A stretch of DNA of 52,173 nucleotides from Rhizophagus sp. LPA8_4_AMF (GCA_021464525.1 JADRCO010000117.1:1-52173), one strand, 5' to 3'; counted from the first letter of the stretch, positions 23,930-36,310 are shown. Made by a program: numbers and translations. Notes: generated by a model from the sequence alone, not told the origin.

Positions 23930-24301
23930 TTTAATTTAAATTAAAAATAAAAAAAACCAGATTATGCACTTGGCCACGTGATAGCGTTAACGGTAACTCC
24001 GGCTAGTTCGTACGCATATGGGCGGATTTTGCTCACTTGATGATACACCCCATAATTCATACAGAACACATGACCGCATACACCAAAATTCGGAATAAAA
24101 TCAAAGAAGAATCCGATTTGCCCCGAACTTTTCTAACAGTGACGTCATTAAATCTGAGTTCCTATTTGTTAACATCAAAATCGGGTTCTTTTTTATGTAT
24201 ATATATACTCGAGAAAAATTTTAACATTGGCATTTATTTTTTTTTTTAAAAAAAAAAAAAATTTATAATTTTATTTAAGTAAATATGAATTAACTAAAAT
24301 T

Positions 24302-24388
24302 ATGGAAAAAAGAATAAATGAAAGGATGATGAATGAAATTTTTTTCACCGGTGGCATTGATCCGGTGAAAGAAGATAAGAAAAGATAG
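24302..24388 (+). other. 28-codon micro-ORF with internal palindrome
   Basis: The frame starts MEKRINERMMNEIFFTGG and ends with Lys/Arg and TAG. A perfect 8-bp inverted repeat, TTCACCGG / CCGGTGAA (24344-24369), lies inside it. It is too short to call a gene; translation is not shown. It lies directly before the large nested hairpin. Confidence 0.2.
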
Positions 24389-24529
24389 AAATTCTTAACA
24401 ATGCCTTTTACCAATAGTCAGGTTGTGTGGAAATCGTCAGTCGAGAGATCTGACTGACCTAATTAATTTACAGACTCCTGATCCAACGAAAACCTGGTTT
24501 CCACCAACAAATATAAAAGTTAAGAATTT
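24389..24529. repeat. Nested 141-base fold-back structure
   Basis: Three nested pairings are visible. The outer one is AAATTCTTAAC (24389-24399) with GTTAAGAATTT (24519-24529), perfect over 11 bases. The middle one is GTTGTGTGGAAA (24422-24433) with TTTCCACCAAC (24498-24508), with one bulge. The inner one is GTCAGTC (24436-24442) with GACTGAC (24452-24458). They nest without crossing. This could be a structured RNA or a small inverted-repeat element; I match it to no known RNA family. Confidence 0.7.
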
Positions 24530-24628
24530 TCACATCTATACACCTCAATAACTAATTAAATCTATATATAATTACAATAATTCCTTATATCTATTAAATC
24601 TATTATAAATACTTTAAAATCTATATGA

Positions 24629-24751
24629 TAAAATTGTATAATTGTAAAATTGTAAAATTGAATAAACAATTTACAATTATAAAATTGTAAAATTGTAAAA
24701 TTGTAAAATTGAATTAACAATTTACATATTTTACAATTGTAACAATTAGTT
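24629..24751. repeat. AT-rich minisatellite (ATTGTAAAA unit)
   Basis: Many imperfect copies of an 8-10 bp unit such as ATTGTAAA, in two blocks separated by AATAAACAATTTACAATT. The 69-codon minus frame across it is a product of the repeat and not a gene. Confidence 0.8.
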
Positions 24752-24771
24752 AATAATAGTTTCTTCTTCAT

Positions 24772-27700
24772 TATTAAATGAAAGAAAGTTCACTATAAAC
24801 TAGAAATAAATTTAAAATATATTATTATTATTATTTTTATTTATATATATTAATAGAAGTTTAGTTTGAAAAATTACCTTTATCTGTTATTTTGAATATT
24901 CAATAATTAAAAGTAGAACCTTATTCGGAATAGAAAATATATATTATAATACTATTGAGAAATTTGATAATTGAAAAGTGTGAAATTTTTTAAAGGGATA
25001 ATTGGTTTTGATAATTTGTTTGAGTAAATTAATTATAATTGATAAAAAAAAAATAAATTAATCTTTAAACGAAAAAAATTTTTGGGTGATTTTATACCAT
25101 TTATCCCAGAAATATTTTCGCAGTTTTTATTAAATCAAGTTTTAATACAGGTTTTCCCATTCTTTCCTTATTTAATTAATAGGAATTCTCACACTTAGGA
25201 GTGCTTACGAAATTTTTGTGACAATAATTATTAAGTAATTTGATTGTGCTTGCATACAATAACAGGATTTTAAACAAGTTTTCTTATAAAATGAACGCGA
25301 AGAAAATTTATCAGAGGGAAATATAAATAAATTTTAATTTGGTTCCCTTTTAAAAATGGTTTAACAAAAAAAAAAAGGGATGAAATCTATTATCCATTTT
25401 AGTAAATTATTTTAGAACGTTCTCAAAATCTCAAAATATTTCTAAAATGATGAGACAAAAACCTTCAACCTAATTTGTATCATAATAACCTTATTTGTAA
25501 CACCTTATTTTTGAGGGATTCATTGTATAGAATATTTAGACGCTAAACATAAATAATTAAGTATAATTATTAATTTGTCCAATTTCCGTGATTATCAACT
25601 ATTTTGATATCATATGCATTATCTAATCTAAATATCATTACGTTATTTACCAGATCAATGGTAATTTTTTTTCAATCATATTTATTATTCCTTTCTCCGA
25701 TAAGTGATTTCTTTTTTACTATTATTAGTCCTTTTTTTTTTATCTAAGCGCATAAAATATTTATACGGAAAAAGTAATATTCCAAAAATAGAATCCTATC
25801 ATAGTAATAAATTTAAACATTTATAATCTTTTATTTTTCTTTTATGAACATCTCTGTTTTGAACAGTTATTGTTTACGAATTAGGCATGTAGTTATGTAG
25901 ATCAAATCACGTTGATTGTATATCAACCTGAAAATAAAACTAAAAAATCATGTTTATGTACAGCCGTTAAACAAATTAAGGTTAATTCAACCTTTTAAAA
26001 TAATATAAATAAAATAAATCATACCTTCCCCCCCTCTTATTTTTTTTTAATACTAAATTTTCGGTCCTGTGCATTTTTACATAATTACATAATTATCTGC
26101 ATATCAAGCTTTAAAACTGGAAAGGATTACAGGCTAAAAATACCAGTTGCACGAGATAGTCTCTGAAAAAAAAAGGTCTTAATAAAGCCAAATAACCAGA
26201 TTTGTAGTTGATTGAGTTGTTGATATAAGTTATATAGGTCCTTGAACAAGGTCGAATGTTCAAGGAATGGGCTAAGGGACTGTGGGCGTTATTTTTTTTT
26301 TTGAGCTACATTACCCCGCGATCAACTGACCATAGTTATTGAAGTAGGTTCTTTCGTTTCAAATGTACATATTATATGTATCCTTAATGCGTTGAAATCC
26401 AAATTCTAATCCTTATTCAAACAATATAATAATCAATGAATCAATTTTTAGGTATGCCATCATGATTCATGATACGTATGATTTTCTTTTTGTTCTAGAA
26501 AGGACTCTTTATTATGTCCAAAGATATTTGTGATTTAACAAATTGATTTTACATATTGAAAGATTAACTGACAATATTCCTGTTCTTGGGTATGTTTCTC
26601 GTAAAATAATTTTATCTTACGTTCCCGAAAATCAAGAAATTCATCTATCAGGTATATTGGTATATTAAACTCATTAACTTTTAATATTTTGGATTTACTA
26701 CAATTTTAACGTCAAATTTTTGATGCTCCATCACTCACCACAGAATTTTTTTATATGATTCGTTAGGATATTCTTTATTTAATTATATACAAACTAGGAA
26801 TATATTCTTTTAGATGAATTTTATTCTAAGAAAATGTTTTCCAGGTTCTGATAAAATTTATATTGAAATTTTATGACACACTAAAGAGGAATTCTCAAAC
26901 TGCGCAATTAATATATCACGACAAATTATCAATATCCCGAGTTTATTAAAAGTCTATTCTAGTAGAACCTTTTTACGGAGATGGATGTTTCTCGCTTTGA
27001 AGGTAAATTTAAAAATAATGGTTTTAACTTTTAACCCTATATTCTAAAATCTTTAATTGTAGGTAACAACTAAACTTTGTAAACCTAAATCAAGGACTTC
27101 AAACTGTCGCTTGATTCTAAACTTACTTAATATCATGAATATTCAATATTTAAGACCGTCTTAATATTATTAATCGAAATATTCAAAATACTCTATGAAT
27201 TTTCAAGGTTGTAATATTTAATTTATATAAATTTAGTCAACTATCAAGTATTCATTATTTTAGTAACCATTATAATACTATTATAGAAAGACAGTGGTAC
27301 AGTTACCTCCCGTGATAATTGGTTATTACGTCGAATTTGCCGTATTTAGATATTCATTTGACATATGGATATTAGAATATTATTAGAACTGCTTCTGAAC
27401 ACTTTTTTGTAATTCAATTTGAAGATTTGAAATATATTGATGTTGTAAAATGTCTATATAAAATAGGATTATCTATTGTTCGCCACAAAGCAGATTGTCT
27501 CTTCGCGATTTTCCATCCATTGTAAAGGATCTTGGTAAACTTTAAAAAGGGTAAGTTATTTATTTTTATGTTGTTAATTTATTTTGCGTTATGTAATAAT
27601 TACCTAAACATACGATGAATTTGATAGTTTTTATTATACGTTAGTCAAATCTTTAATACGTCACTAGAGGTCTTTGATTTACTGTACGTACGCTACATAT

Positions 27701-28440
27701 TTTAACTTGCAAATTTTGGTATGATAAATCGATAAATGTATCTCGTTCTTTTTTTTTATTTTCCATCAAATTGGTTAACATATTTTACGTTCAACAGACA
27801 TGAAATCTTTATTTAGATGTCAATTTTCATTATATTAGATTGAATATTTAACGAAATTATAGGTATTTTCGCGGTTATTTTCACTTTATATCGTAAATTT
27901 AGCACTTTAATTAAATGAATCAGGATTTTAACATGTATGAAACTATTCAGATGTCAATTTTCATTTTAAGCTATCTTGGATATTTCACAAAAATATATAT
28001 ATATACTGTATTTGTATTTACTTTACAGCATGATTTCAACATATTGTTTAAATAAGAAGACTAAGTTGTGCTACAGGTATGGAATTAAATTTTCATTAAG
28101 ATGGCTTGAATATTGAGAAAGTTTTGGCATTTTTTTATGAGATTACTGTGCCGTGACATTAATTTTTTCACTTCATCAGTGTTATTACTAAATGAAATAG
28201 ATCTCGAGAAAGTTGATCAGCATGTTTGGAATTATTCCAATATCAAATTGATGAAATCATGATTACTTTTGTAATATAATTATCATTAATCTTACTTTAA
28301 TGCAACCATAGTCACATCGTTGATGTATTAGTTCTGAGTAATAATCATAGGATTAATCTGTAATTTATAATTTGGTTTTATTTTTAACATAATTTTATTT
28401 ATAATAAAAAATTTTTTATACTATCCTACCAAAAGTTTCT
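24772..28440. other. Gene-free AT-rich stretch
   Basis: No gene with a start, domain or long frame is seen. Short coding-like pieces occur on the plus strand near 26565-26650 and 26845-27000, next to plausible splice words, but they carry stops in all joins I tried. A 9-bp inverted repeat lies at 26239-26266. T-runs are frequent. Confidence 0.5.
26239..26266. repeat. Perfect 9-bp hairpin followed by T-run
   Basis: TCCTTGAAC (26239-26247) pairs with GTTCAAGGA (26258-26266) around a 10-base loop. A GC-richer stretch and then a T-run (about 26291-26302) follow. Confidence 0.7.
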
Positions 28441-28461
28441 AGAAGAATATTAACCCATCAT

Positions 28462-29358
28462 CTAGCGATCATGGAAAGATGAAATATAGCTTGTTAGAAT
28501 TGTCATAACTAGATGCATCAAATGATGGTAATTTCATGTCATTTGGATTAATAGATAACAAAATATTTAGTGAAGTTTCCAAATGTAAAATTTCAGTAAC
28601 ATTTTATCCATTAATGTTAATTACGTCTTGTTATGACAAAATCTAATGAGCTTCATAACATCTTTACGATCAATAGACAATGAAATGTCTCAATATTTTG
28701 ATGTCAAAATTAATGATTTTACTCTGTATAGCAAGTATTTTTCAAAACAAGTTGGGATAAGCTAAAAAACGACAAGTTTTTCGTCATCTATTAATCATAG
28801 AAAAATGACAGTTCTTTGGATTAGTTCTTTGGATTAGAGACTAAATTCGTTATCCGTTTGAATTTTCAGTTAAAATTATAATTTAAAATTACAAATAAGT
28901 ATTTGAAACAAAAAATTTCGGAATAAATATTCTTTGCGAAATTGATGTTTTTAATCATAAAATTTATTTCGATTTTATATATAGCAAATAGATTCGCTAT
29001 ATCCGTTATCCGGATATCCGTCGGATATTAAATTCTAAATCAAATTACTACAATATTACGAAAATAAATTTTTAAAACTTTGTCATTATAGATGATCATT
29101 GGCTTAATGACTTACCTGCTAAACCATTTAAATCTGCGGGTCACTATCTATAAATCTGAACAATCCTCAAAATTATTAATATCCGTTCAAACAACGGATC
29201 CAACCTTTTGTTATAATGAGATGTTTTGAAATGGGATATATGCTATTTAGCATCTTTCATTTTAAACATCAATCCTAAAGAGATGGAATTAATATAATTT
29301 TACTTGTCTTATTATGACGATTCTAACAAGCTATGTTCCATCTTTTACGATCACTAGG
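28462..29358. mobile_element. Inverted-repeat element with a third internal copy of its end
   Basis: About 45-50 bases at 28462-28512 (starting CTAGCGATCATGG) recur in reverse complement at 29307-29358. The shared core TAGCTTGTTAGAAT is identical. A third, more diverged copy in the same orientation as the right end lies at 28626-28675. The sequence between holds no transposase frame, so this is a non-autonomous element or nested elements. A 13-bp tandem duplication (GTTCTTTGGATTA twice) lies at about 28811-28836. Confidence 0.6.
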
Positions 29359-29370
29359 CTATGAGGATAT

Positions 29371-29690
29371 ATATTAAGTTCACATGATCAAATACTCACG
29401 TGATACAGTTATGGATGCTAGTTTACATAAATTACTTTAGCGAATTGTAAAAAAAAAGCAAGAAAATCTTTATTTTCCAATGAATTATTATACGAAGTTA
29501 CATGGGGAAAAAATGGTCCGTATACGAAATATATTAAGTTCACATGATCAAATACTTACGTGATACAGTTATGGACGCTAGTTACATAAATTACTTTAGC
29601 GGAATTGTAAAAAAAGAATTTTATTTTCCGATGAATTATAAGAAGTCATGTGGGGAAAAAATGGTCCTTTTAGTACCGTATATGAAAAAT
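29371..29690. repeat. Tandem duplication of a 160-bp unit
   Basis: The block starting ATATTAAGTTCACATGATCA at 29371 recurs at 29531 and keeps similarity to about 29690, including GATACAGTTATGG and GGGGAAAAAATGGTCC. The copies differ by a few substitutions and small indels, so the duplication is not brand-new. Confidence 0.85.
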
Positions 29691-29720
29691 TAACATACCG
29701 TTTTCTTTGCTTCGCCTAAA

Positions 29721-29908
29721 CATGGGGGCGTAACTATTTCAGATAATTCGGCATTAACTATTAAGGCGGCGTAATGGTGAAATATATTACACCAAATTTT
29801 TTTTTTTCAAAAATTCATATGAAAATATATTACACCGGTGTATTGCCGAATTGGTGTAATGTGCCGTAATATTTCGGCATGGCTTGAACCTAATTCACCC
29901 CATGTATA
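29721..29908. mobile_element. MITE-like element with target-site duplication
   Basis: It begins CATGGGGGCG and ends near CACCCCATG (29896-29904), an inverted CATGGGG end. Inside, ATATTACACC words face each other. The flanks match: GCTTCGCCTAAA (29709-29720) and GCTTCGCCTATA (29909-29920), 11 of 12 identical, as expected of a target-site duplication. No coding capacity. Confidence 0.65.
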
Positions 29909-29920
29909 GCTTCGCCTATA

Positions 29921-32900
29921 ATTTGTCGAGAATTCTTTGATAAATAGTACACAAATAAATTTCGTATACCTTTCGAATTTGTCATTACTAATCTTCTTAC
30001 TAACAAAAAATTTAATTTGTATATAGAAATTATTTATTATAATTACTATTTTATTAATTAAAATAGAAATCTTAAAAAATCATACGATAAAACATGTAAT
30101 TAAATATACAGTATTTATGACCGATATTGATTAGTAAAGAAGCATGAAAGGAACGAATAAAATTTTTTTTTTACTGAGATTATTAGGAATTGATATTCTT
30201 TTCTCGAGAAAAATAATCTTATTATGTACTTCATTAGATTCATAATTAGTAGACGATCCCTTCTAAAGTATTAAAATACTGTATATTAATTTGGGAAAAA
30301 AATGAATTTCTAAATTATAATATCCTTGATCATAGAAAAAGTTATTAATGTAATAAAAGATTAAAAATAGTAATAAATTATGTAACATTTTTGTTACTTT
30401 TTTTTTTATTTTCAAACAAATAATGTAACGTAATTGAAATTTTTTTAAAATTGAAACATTTTATCTTGAAACAATAACGCCTTTTTATTTCCCAGAATTC
30501 GCGAGAATTATTTTTATAATATTAATAATTATTTAATTAATCTATATCATAAAAATAAATTTCGACGTATTGATTAAATCTGTAAGAAGAATAAGTAAAA
30601 CGATATTAACTTATACATATAAGGATGACAAAAATGTTTGTATTATTGTTGCTATTTACCAGTAAAGAAACAATGGAAGAGACAAAATAAATTTTTAAAT
30701 AGATGGATTTAATTCTTTGTGAAAACATTTTATAATAATCAATTTGATTAATACATAATTATTTACATTAATTATAAATTTTGAATTATATAATGCTTCT
30801 TTATTTTTCTTCCAAACAAACAATATAACGTAACATTTTATCTTGAACCAATAAAATAAATACACGTTATTTGATATTTTTGAAGATTGTTGTACTAAAT
30901 TTATTCGCTTGCCTTTCCTCTCCATTTTTTTGTTAAGTATTGCGAGAAATTTTTTTTTTTCAAGATAAATAAGATAAATAACTTACTTAATTAATCTATT
31001 TAATAAAAATTCAACTTATTTAAATCATACCCCTCATCTAATTTAAGATTCAATTGAATTGAACGAATCGTAATAATTTAATAAGATTATCACCAATCAA
31101 TTTACTTATTTAAAAATAAACAAAAATAGATTTTATGAAATGAACGTAATTAAATATGTATTATTATTTATGACCGTCACTTTTATTAACAAATAAAATT
31201 TCAAAGGTATTATTAAAAAAAAAGCAAGAATTGAGGAATTAATTCTATTATTATTTTCTCGCAAATAAAAACATTCGGAATATATTTTTCATAGATAGAT
31301 TCCAATATAAAATTAACCATCAAAATATAATAATGTAATTTTATCAATCATCAATAATCTTTTATTTATATCAATTAAAAAAAAATAATAATAATTTAAA
31401 TAATAATCTATAATTTGTTTCAATTACGATAATGGATTTTCTAAATTTAATGACATTCCCAAATCCTGATTTAATATAGAAAAATCAACCCAAGTAATGT
31501 TTGTTTCCCTCAAAATAAATAAATAAATCGAAATTGAAAAATTTATTTATTTTATTAATTTTATATTATTATTTTTTTTTTTTTTTGTTTTTGGAATATT
31601 TTGTACCAATAAAATTACAATGACTAATATTAAATGGACTTGCCGCTTTTTTTATCGTCCATTGTTCAATCGTTGATCTACTCTTTTTTTTTCGTGTATT
31701 GTTTTGTTAGGATACGCATGAAATATTTCACAAATCATCATCGCATCGTCGGGTATCGTCATGACCTACAAATTTTCAAATGTTCCACGGGAAAAAAAAA
31801 TAGACCTGAAAAACAATAAAATTTTGAAACTTACCGTTATTAAAAACATGGTCTTACTTTTTAAAACATTTTAATTAATAATACACTTATTTATTAATTT
31901 CTTTATTTACCTGTAATACTAAAAGACAGTTTTTTACAAAGAACGCGAATAATGCGCTGTGACTGATCTAAACAATTGATCATTTCTATTTTAGTAATTT
32001 TAGTCTGTATAATCATAGGTAGTACCTACAAATGGTTGTTGCGCAAAAAAAAATAAAGAGCATCATGTAATGATTGTTACACTATTATTAAAGACGAAAC
32101 ATAAGCTAAGTCAAAGAACAATAAAGAAAAGGAATTACCCTAAGTAAAGGATAAAAAAGTTCATTTCCAACTTGGCTTCTACGTTAAGAATCGTTTAAAT
32201 TTGTTAAATTGTCAAAGACAATAAAATAATTTTCATTAATCGAATTGACCGTTGTTTCAAAGTTATCTTTGTGTCAAAGTTATCGACTAGAATTTAAAAA
32301 AAGTCAAAAAAAATTTTGTTAAATTTGGCTAAAAAATTATGTGGCAGAACCAAAGGTACCTGTTTGGTTAATAGTATGATCGTACATTTGTTAGTTTAAA
32401 TCAGAAAAAAAAGGAATAGGGACTGCCAAAAATTCTGAAACGTTGATTGGGACAAGCTTAAACATGCTGGTGATACAGACCATCGGGGTAACATCGTCAT
32501 ATCCTACAAATTTTGGTTTAGTGATTATAAGTTATTAATGTTGTTTTATGTCCTTTTTAAGTCTTTGTTATGCGAATAAGGTAATATCGAAAATATCTTC
32601 AAATTAAATTGCAAAAAGAATATATTTATCATTTAAGGTTATAAAATAATATGTAAAACTTGTGGGGAATTTTTGGCGGTAGCAGTAAAAGATAATATAT
32701 TGTTTCTTGGTTGCGGGATAAAAGAAAATGCGCCGATTTTCAATCGTTCATACCAATTATATTATACTCAATTTTGTAAGATTTTTTAGAAAACACCGAA
32801 ATTGGTATACAACTCAAGGAATATCATATCCTCTTTCTTTAAATTTTTTGTGTGATGTTCCACATTACTCACAAAGAAATTAAACAAATAATTTAGTAAA

Positions 32901-33277
32901 CAACGAATATTTTTTATGTATAATATATATATATATATATTATATATTATTTAATATAATAATATATTAATTTTAATTTATTTATTTTTTTTTTAAAACC
33001 GAGTGTATATAAATCCCTCCAATTACTCATTTTTCCAATTGTGAAAAAAATTCTTTAGCTAGAATTTTTTCCTTTTCTCCCGAAATCTGTGAATAGATGC
33101 ATTTCATAATATACATATCATCAATATAAACAAATCCCTTCCCCCTAATTTCTCTTTCTTTTTTCAATATAGACTTTTTACATATAGAATTATTTTCATA
33201 TATTATATAGACTTCATTTTTTCATTTGTGTAAATCTGGCATTTAACATATACATTTAAAAAAGCATTTTTTTAAAA
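29921..33277. other. Gene-free AT-rich stretch with old repeats
   Basis: No gene is supported. Diverged direct repeats are visible: TAATTAAATAT..ATTTATGACCG at about 30097-30132 and 31128-31177, and TTTTATCTTGAA with its surroundings at about 30458 and 30836. A minus-strand frame ending at about 31433 reads NITWVDFSILNQDLGMSL and could be the last exon of a lost or unrecognised gene. The right end is the S41 gene's promoter. Confidence 0.5.
33006..33013 (+). promoter_or_regulatory. TATA-like box of the S41 peptidase gene
   Basis: TATATAAA in a locally GC-richer context (GAGTGTATATAAATCCCTCC), 265 bases before the ATG. The leader between is pyrimidine-rich. In AT-rich DNA this word can occur by chance; position and context are the only support. 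Confidence 0.35.
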
Positions 33278-35599
33278 ATGAAAACATCCACAATCATTAA
33301 AGCATTAATTCCTTCTCTCATGTTGCTGGCAACTCATCGAGGAGAATCTTTATATGTTCCAAGAACTGATTCTTCTGGTGGCCAAGATGGTTGTGCTAAT
33401 ATACATAATACTTTTAAGAAAGCTGGAACCAAAGAATTTCCTTTTTCAGATATAAAATCTTGTTATGAATCTTTTGCTTTTGATGATAAAAGAAGAACTG
33501 ATGTAAATAATTTTTTAATTTATATATATTTTTAAATTATAAATGACGTTAGAATTAAATTAAATTTCTTTCTTTTTTTTTTAAAAAAAAAAATAGACTA
33601 TTGATACGATGAAAAAACTTTTCAACGGATTTTATGCATTTATTGATCATGCAAAAGAACAACCAGTTCAAGGACTTGATTATAAAGCAACCGATATCAT
33701 AAGTGAAATTGATGGTTTGAGTCAAAAATCTTACGCTAATGATTTTGAATTCGCGGTATGTATATAATATCTTTAATTGAAAATTATACTTTTATACTTT
33801 TATACTTTTGAATTTATTTAACGTAATTTTTATCTATTTAATTTTTTTTTTTTAGACCGATGCTACTAATTCAGTAACTCAATTGAAAGATCCTCACACT
33901 TTATTTTTTCCAATATGTTATACACGGTTTGCTTTCACTCAAAGGTTAGCATTATATGCTACCGTATCACAAGATGGAATGCAAAAGATTAAAATTTTCA
34001 AAGACTCTATTGAATCTCAAAACGATGATTGTGAAGTTGACCGTATTGATGGTGTCGCGGCCATCGACGCCATCACACAGTTTGCACGTGATAATATCTT
34101 TGTTTCTAAAGATCTTGGTGTCAGATTCAATATGGCATTAGCATCTCTTGCGTTACAAAATGGAACTTATTTACTTCAACCTAGATCTTCACAATTTACT
34201 CTTCGTATAGTTTTACCTGAGAAAGAAACCACGACTTATGATCTAAAATGTGGTACAAACACTAAAACCATTACTCGTAATTGGGAAGCTGTTATAAATA
34301 ATCCTGATGACCTTAATAAATTCACTGACTCTAATTCTTATTGGAACAATTTTTGTGCGAATCCTCCTGCTGATGAAAAAAATCAATCTCCCAAAGAACC
34401 AACATCCCCTCCAGATGTACAACCTGTACGAAATGTTGGAAAGGAACCAAATGCGACCTCAAAGAAAAATAAACGAAAATATCAAACAAAAAAAGCTAAA
34501 AAACAACATGATAAATATTATAATGTAGCTTATCCTATTGATCCATTAACTATTAATCGAGATCTTTTGAAATCATTAAGCCCTACTGTTAATATTGATA
34601 AACTCGTTTTTGATGCCAAAATCGCACAATTTTATACTTTGAATGATGATGTTGGTGTTGCCGTACTTGCAACATATGATATTGGTAATGAAGTTTCTGT
34701 TGATAGCCTTTTAGCTACATTTAGCAGTTTACAAGCCGGTTTCAAGAAATTAGCGGATAGCGGTGCCAAGAAGGTAAATTATTATATTAATTCTTTATTG
34801 TCCGAAATAAAACGTAGGACATTATAATGCAAATATTTCTCTTATCTAATATACATATTATTCTTTTTATTAGCTCGTTTTGGATATGTCAAATAACGAA
34901 GGAGGACTTACTATTATTTCTCATTTCGTTAATTCTCTCTTATTTCCTGGTGCAAATCCATCTTTTCCAACTGACTTTAGACTTAATGATATTGTAAAGG
35001 GAGCAATATTAAAAGCAGGCAATAGTTCAAATACAATTTTTACTTTTAGTGGATATTTAAAAGTAGATGGAAAAGAATTCAATGATGTAAATGAATTTCT
35101 TGCCTCAAAATTCATTGAAAATGATATAAATTCCATCGATGGATTTTTTACTGCTAGTCAATCTTCACTTCCATGGAAATCAAATGATATGATAATGTTA
35201 ACAAATGGATTTTGTGGTTCAGCATGTGCTTCAACTTCCTTACTTTTCTCTGAATTACATGGTGTTAAATCAGTTGCAGTTGGAGGATTTCTGAATACTC
35301 CATTATCTTTTAGTTCGTTTCCTGGTGGACAGGCTTTTATTCTTGATGATCCTTTGAAACGAGGATTCGATTTAAAAACTAACTTTAATTCATTAGAATT
35401 AGAAAATGAACCAGATTTCCCAAAAGATGTTCCGACCAACACTATGTTAACCTTTACCGTTAGAAAAGCTTTTAGTACCACTAATCCCGATCAAGTTCTT
35501 GAATTTTCTTTTACACCATCTACAAATCATATTTTCTTTGATGAATCGAGTATTAGAGATCCAAGTAAATTATGGACTCAAGCTTCAACTCTCATATAA
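33278..35599 (+). CDS. Secreted S41-family (CPAF-like) peptidase
   Basis: Four exons (33278-33502, 33597-33755, 33856-34773, 34874-35599), all phase-0 junctions, 675 residues. The N-terminal 24 residues form a signal peptide (KALIPSLMLLATHRGES), so it is likely secreted. The body follows the fungal CPAF/UstP-like S41 layout: KDPHTLFFPICYTRFAF (H142, probable catalytic His), a PDZ-like part with VDRIDGVAAIDAI, SKDLGVRFNMALA, then VLDMSNNEGG and MLTNGFCGSACASTSLLFSELHGVKS..VGG in two stretches, where S550 is the expected nucleophile. Between the halves (about 303-350) is a Pro- then Lys/Arg-rich linker with KKNKRKYQTKKAKKQ. Family knowledge: S41 serine peptidases; some fungal relatives process peptide precursors. 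Substrate unknown. No precursor gene is seen next to it. Confidence 0.85.
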
Positions 35600-36310
35600 A
35601 AATATATATATATATATATTTCGAAAAAAAAAAACTTTTTTTTTTTTTTTTTCCTCTTTTTTGTACTTAATTGTACATAATATATAGCATGATATGTATA
35701 ATACACACACGCATACACGCATTTACAACATTCTTTTTCACTTGTAATATTTTGCATTTATTCACTATTCATTTCTTTCATCATTCATTTTTTTTTTGCA
35801 TTTCTAAATTTTAATTTTGCATTTTCTTTTACTTTAATCTTAATTATTATTATTTTTTTTTTTTCGCAATTTTGGGAGAAATTGAGAAAATTCCACTTTC
35901 TTTTATATATATATAATTAATTTATATATGTTCATTCATTATTACATACAACATTATTTTTTTTTGTGATTTACAAAAAAAAAAAAATCTTTTTTTCGAC
36001 TTATATTATATTCCGATAGTATCGTTCTTTTTTTAATATATAGAATTTATACTGAATTAAGTTTTTTTAAACAGTATACCAAAAACTAAAAGGCTGAAAA
36101 AAAAAAAAATTTTTTTGCCAAAATTTACTTTAAATTCAACCAAAAAAAAAAAGTTATTGTTTAGATAACATTCTTTTTAATAATAATAAACGATAATTTT
36201 TTTTAATTCAACGAATAAATGATGATTCATAAAAATTGTAAATATAGAATCAAAATAGATATAGACTTTTTTTTTTCATAATAATAAAAAAAAACTTTAT
36301 TAATGTAGAT
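35600..36310. other. 3' flank of the S41 gene and AT-rich spacer
   Basis: Long T and A homopolymers alternate with AT microsatellite. No gene is seen. Confidence 0.5.

Noticed and set aside
24562..24771. 69-codon minus-strand frame with QFYNFTI repeats
   Set aside because: It is the translation of the ATTGTAAA minisatellite.
26565..27140. Coding-like pieces (IPVLGYVSRKIILSYV; SRTFLRRWMFLALK) near splice words
   Set aside because: Every join I tried contains stops, and open runs of 30-35 codons are expected by chance in AT-rich DNA read in six frames.
31433..31520. Minus-strand possible last exon ending in LENPLS
   Set aside because: Only about 28 codons and no matching upstream exon; mentioned in the region note only.
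31634..31819. 61-codon plus-strand open frame
   Set aside because: No homology recognised, T-rich start and no gene context.
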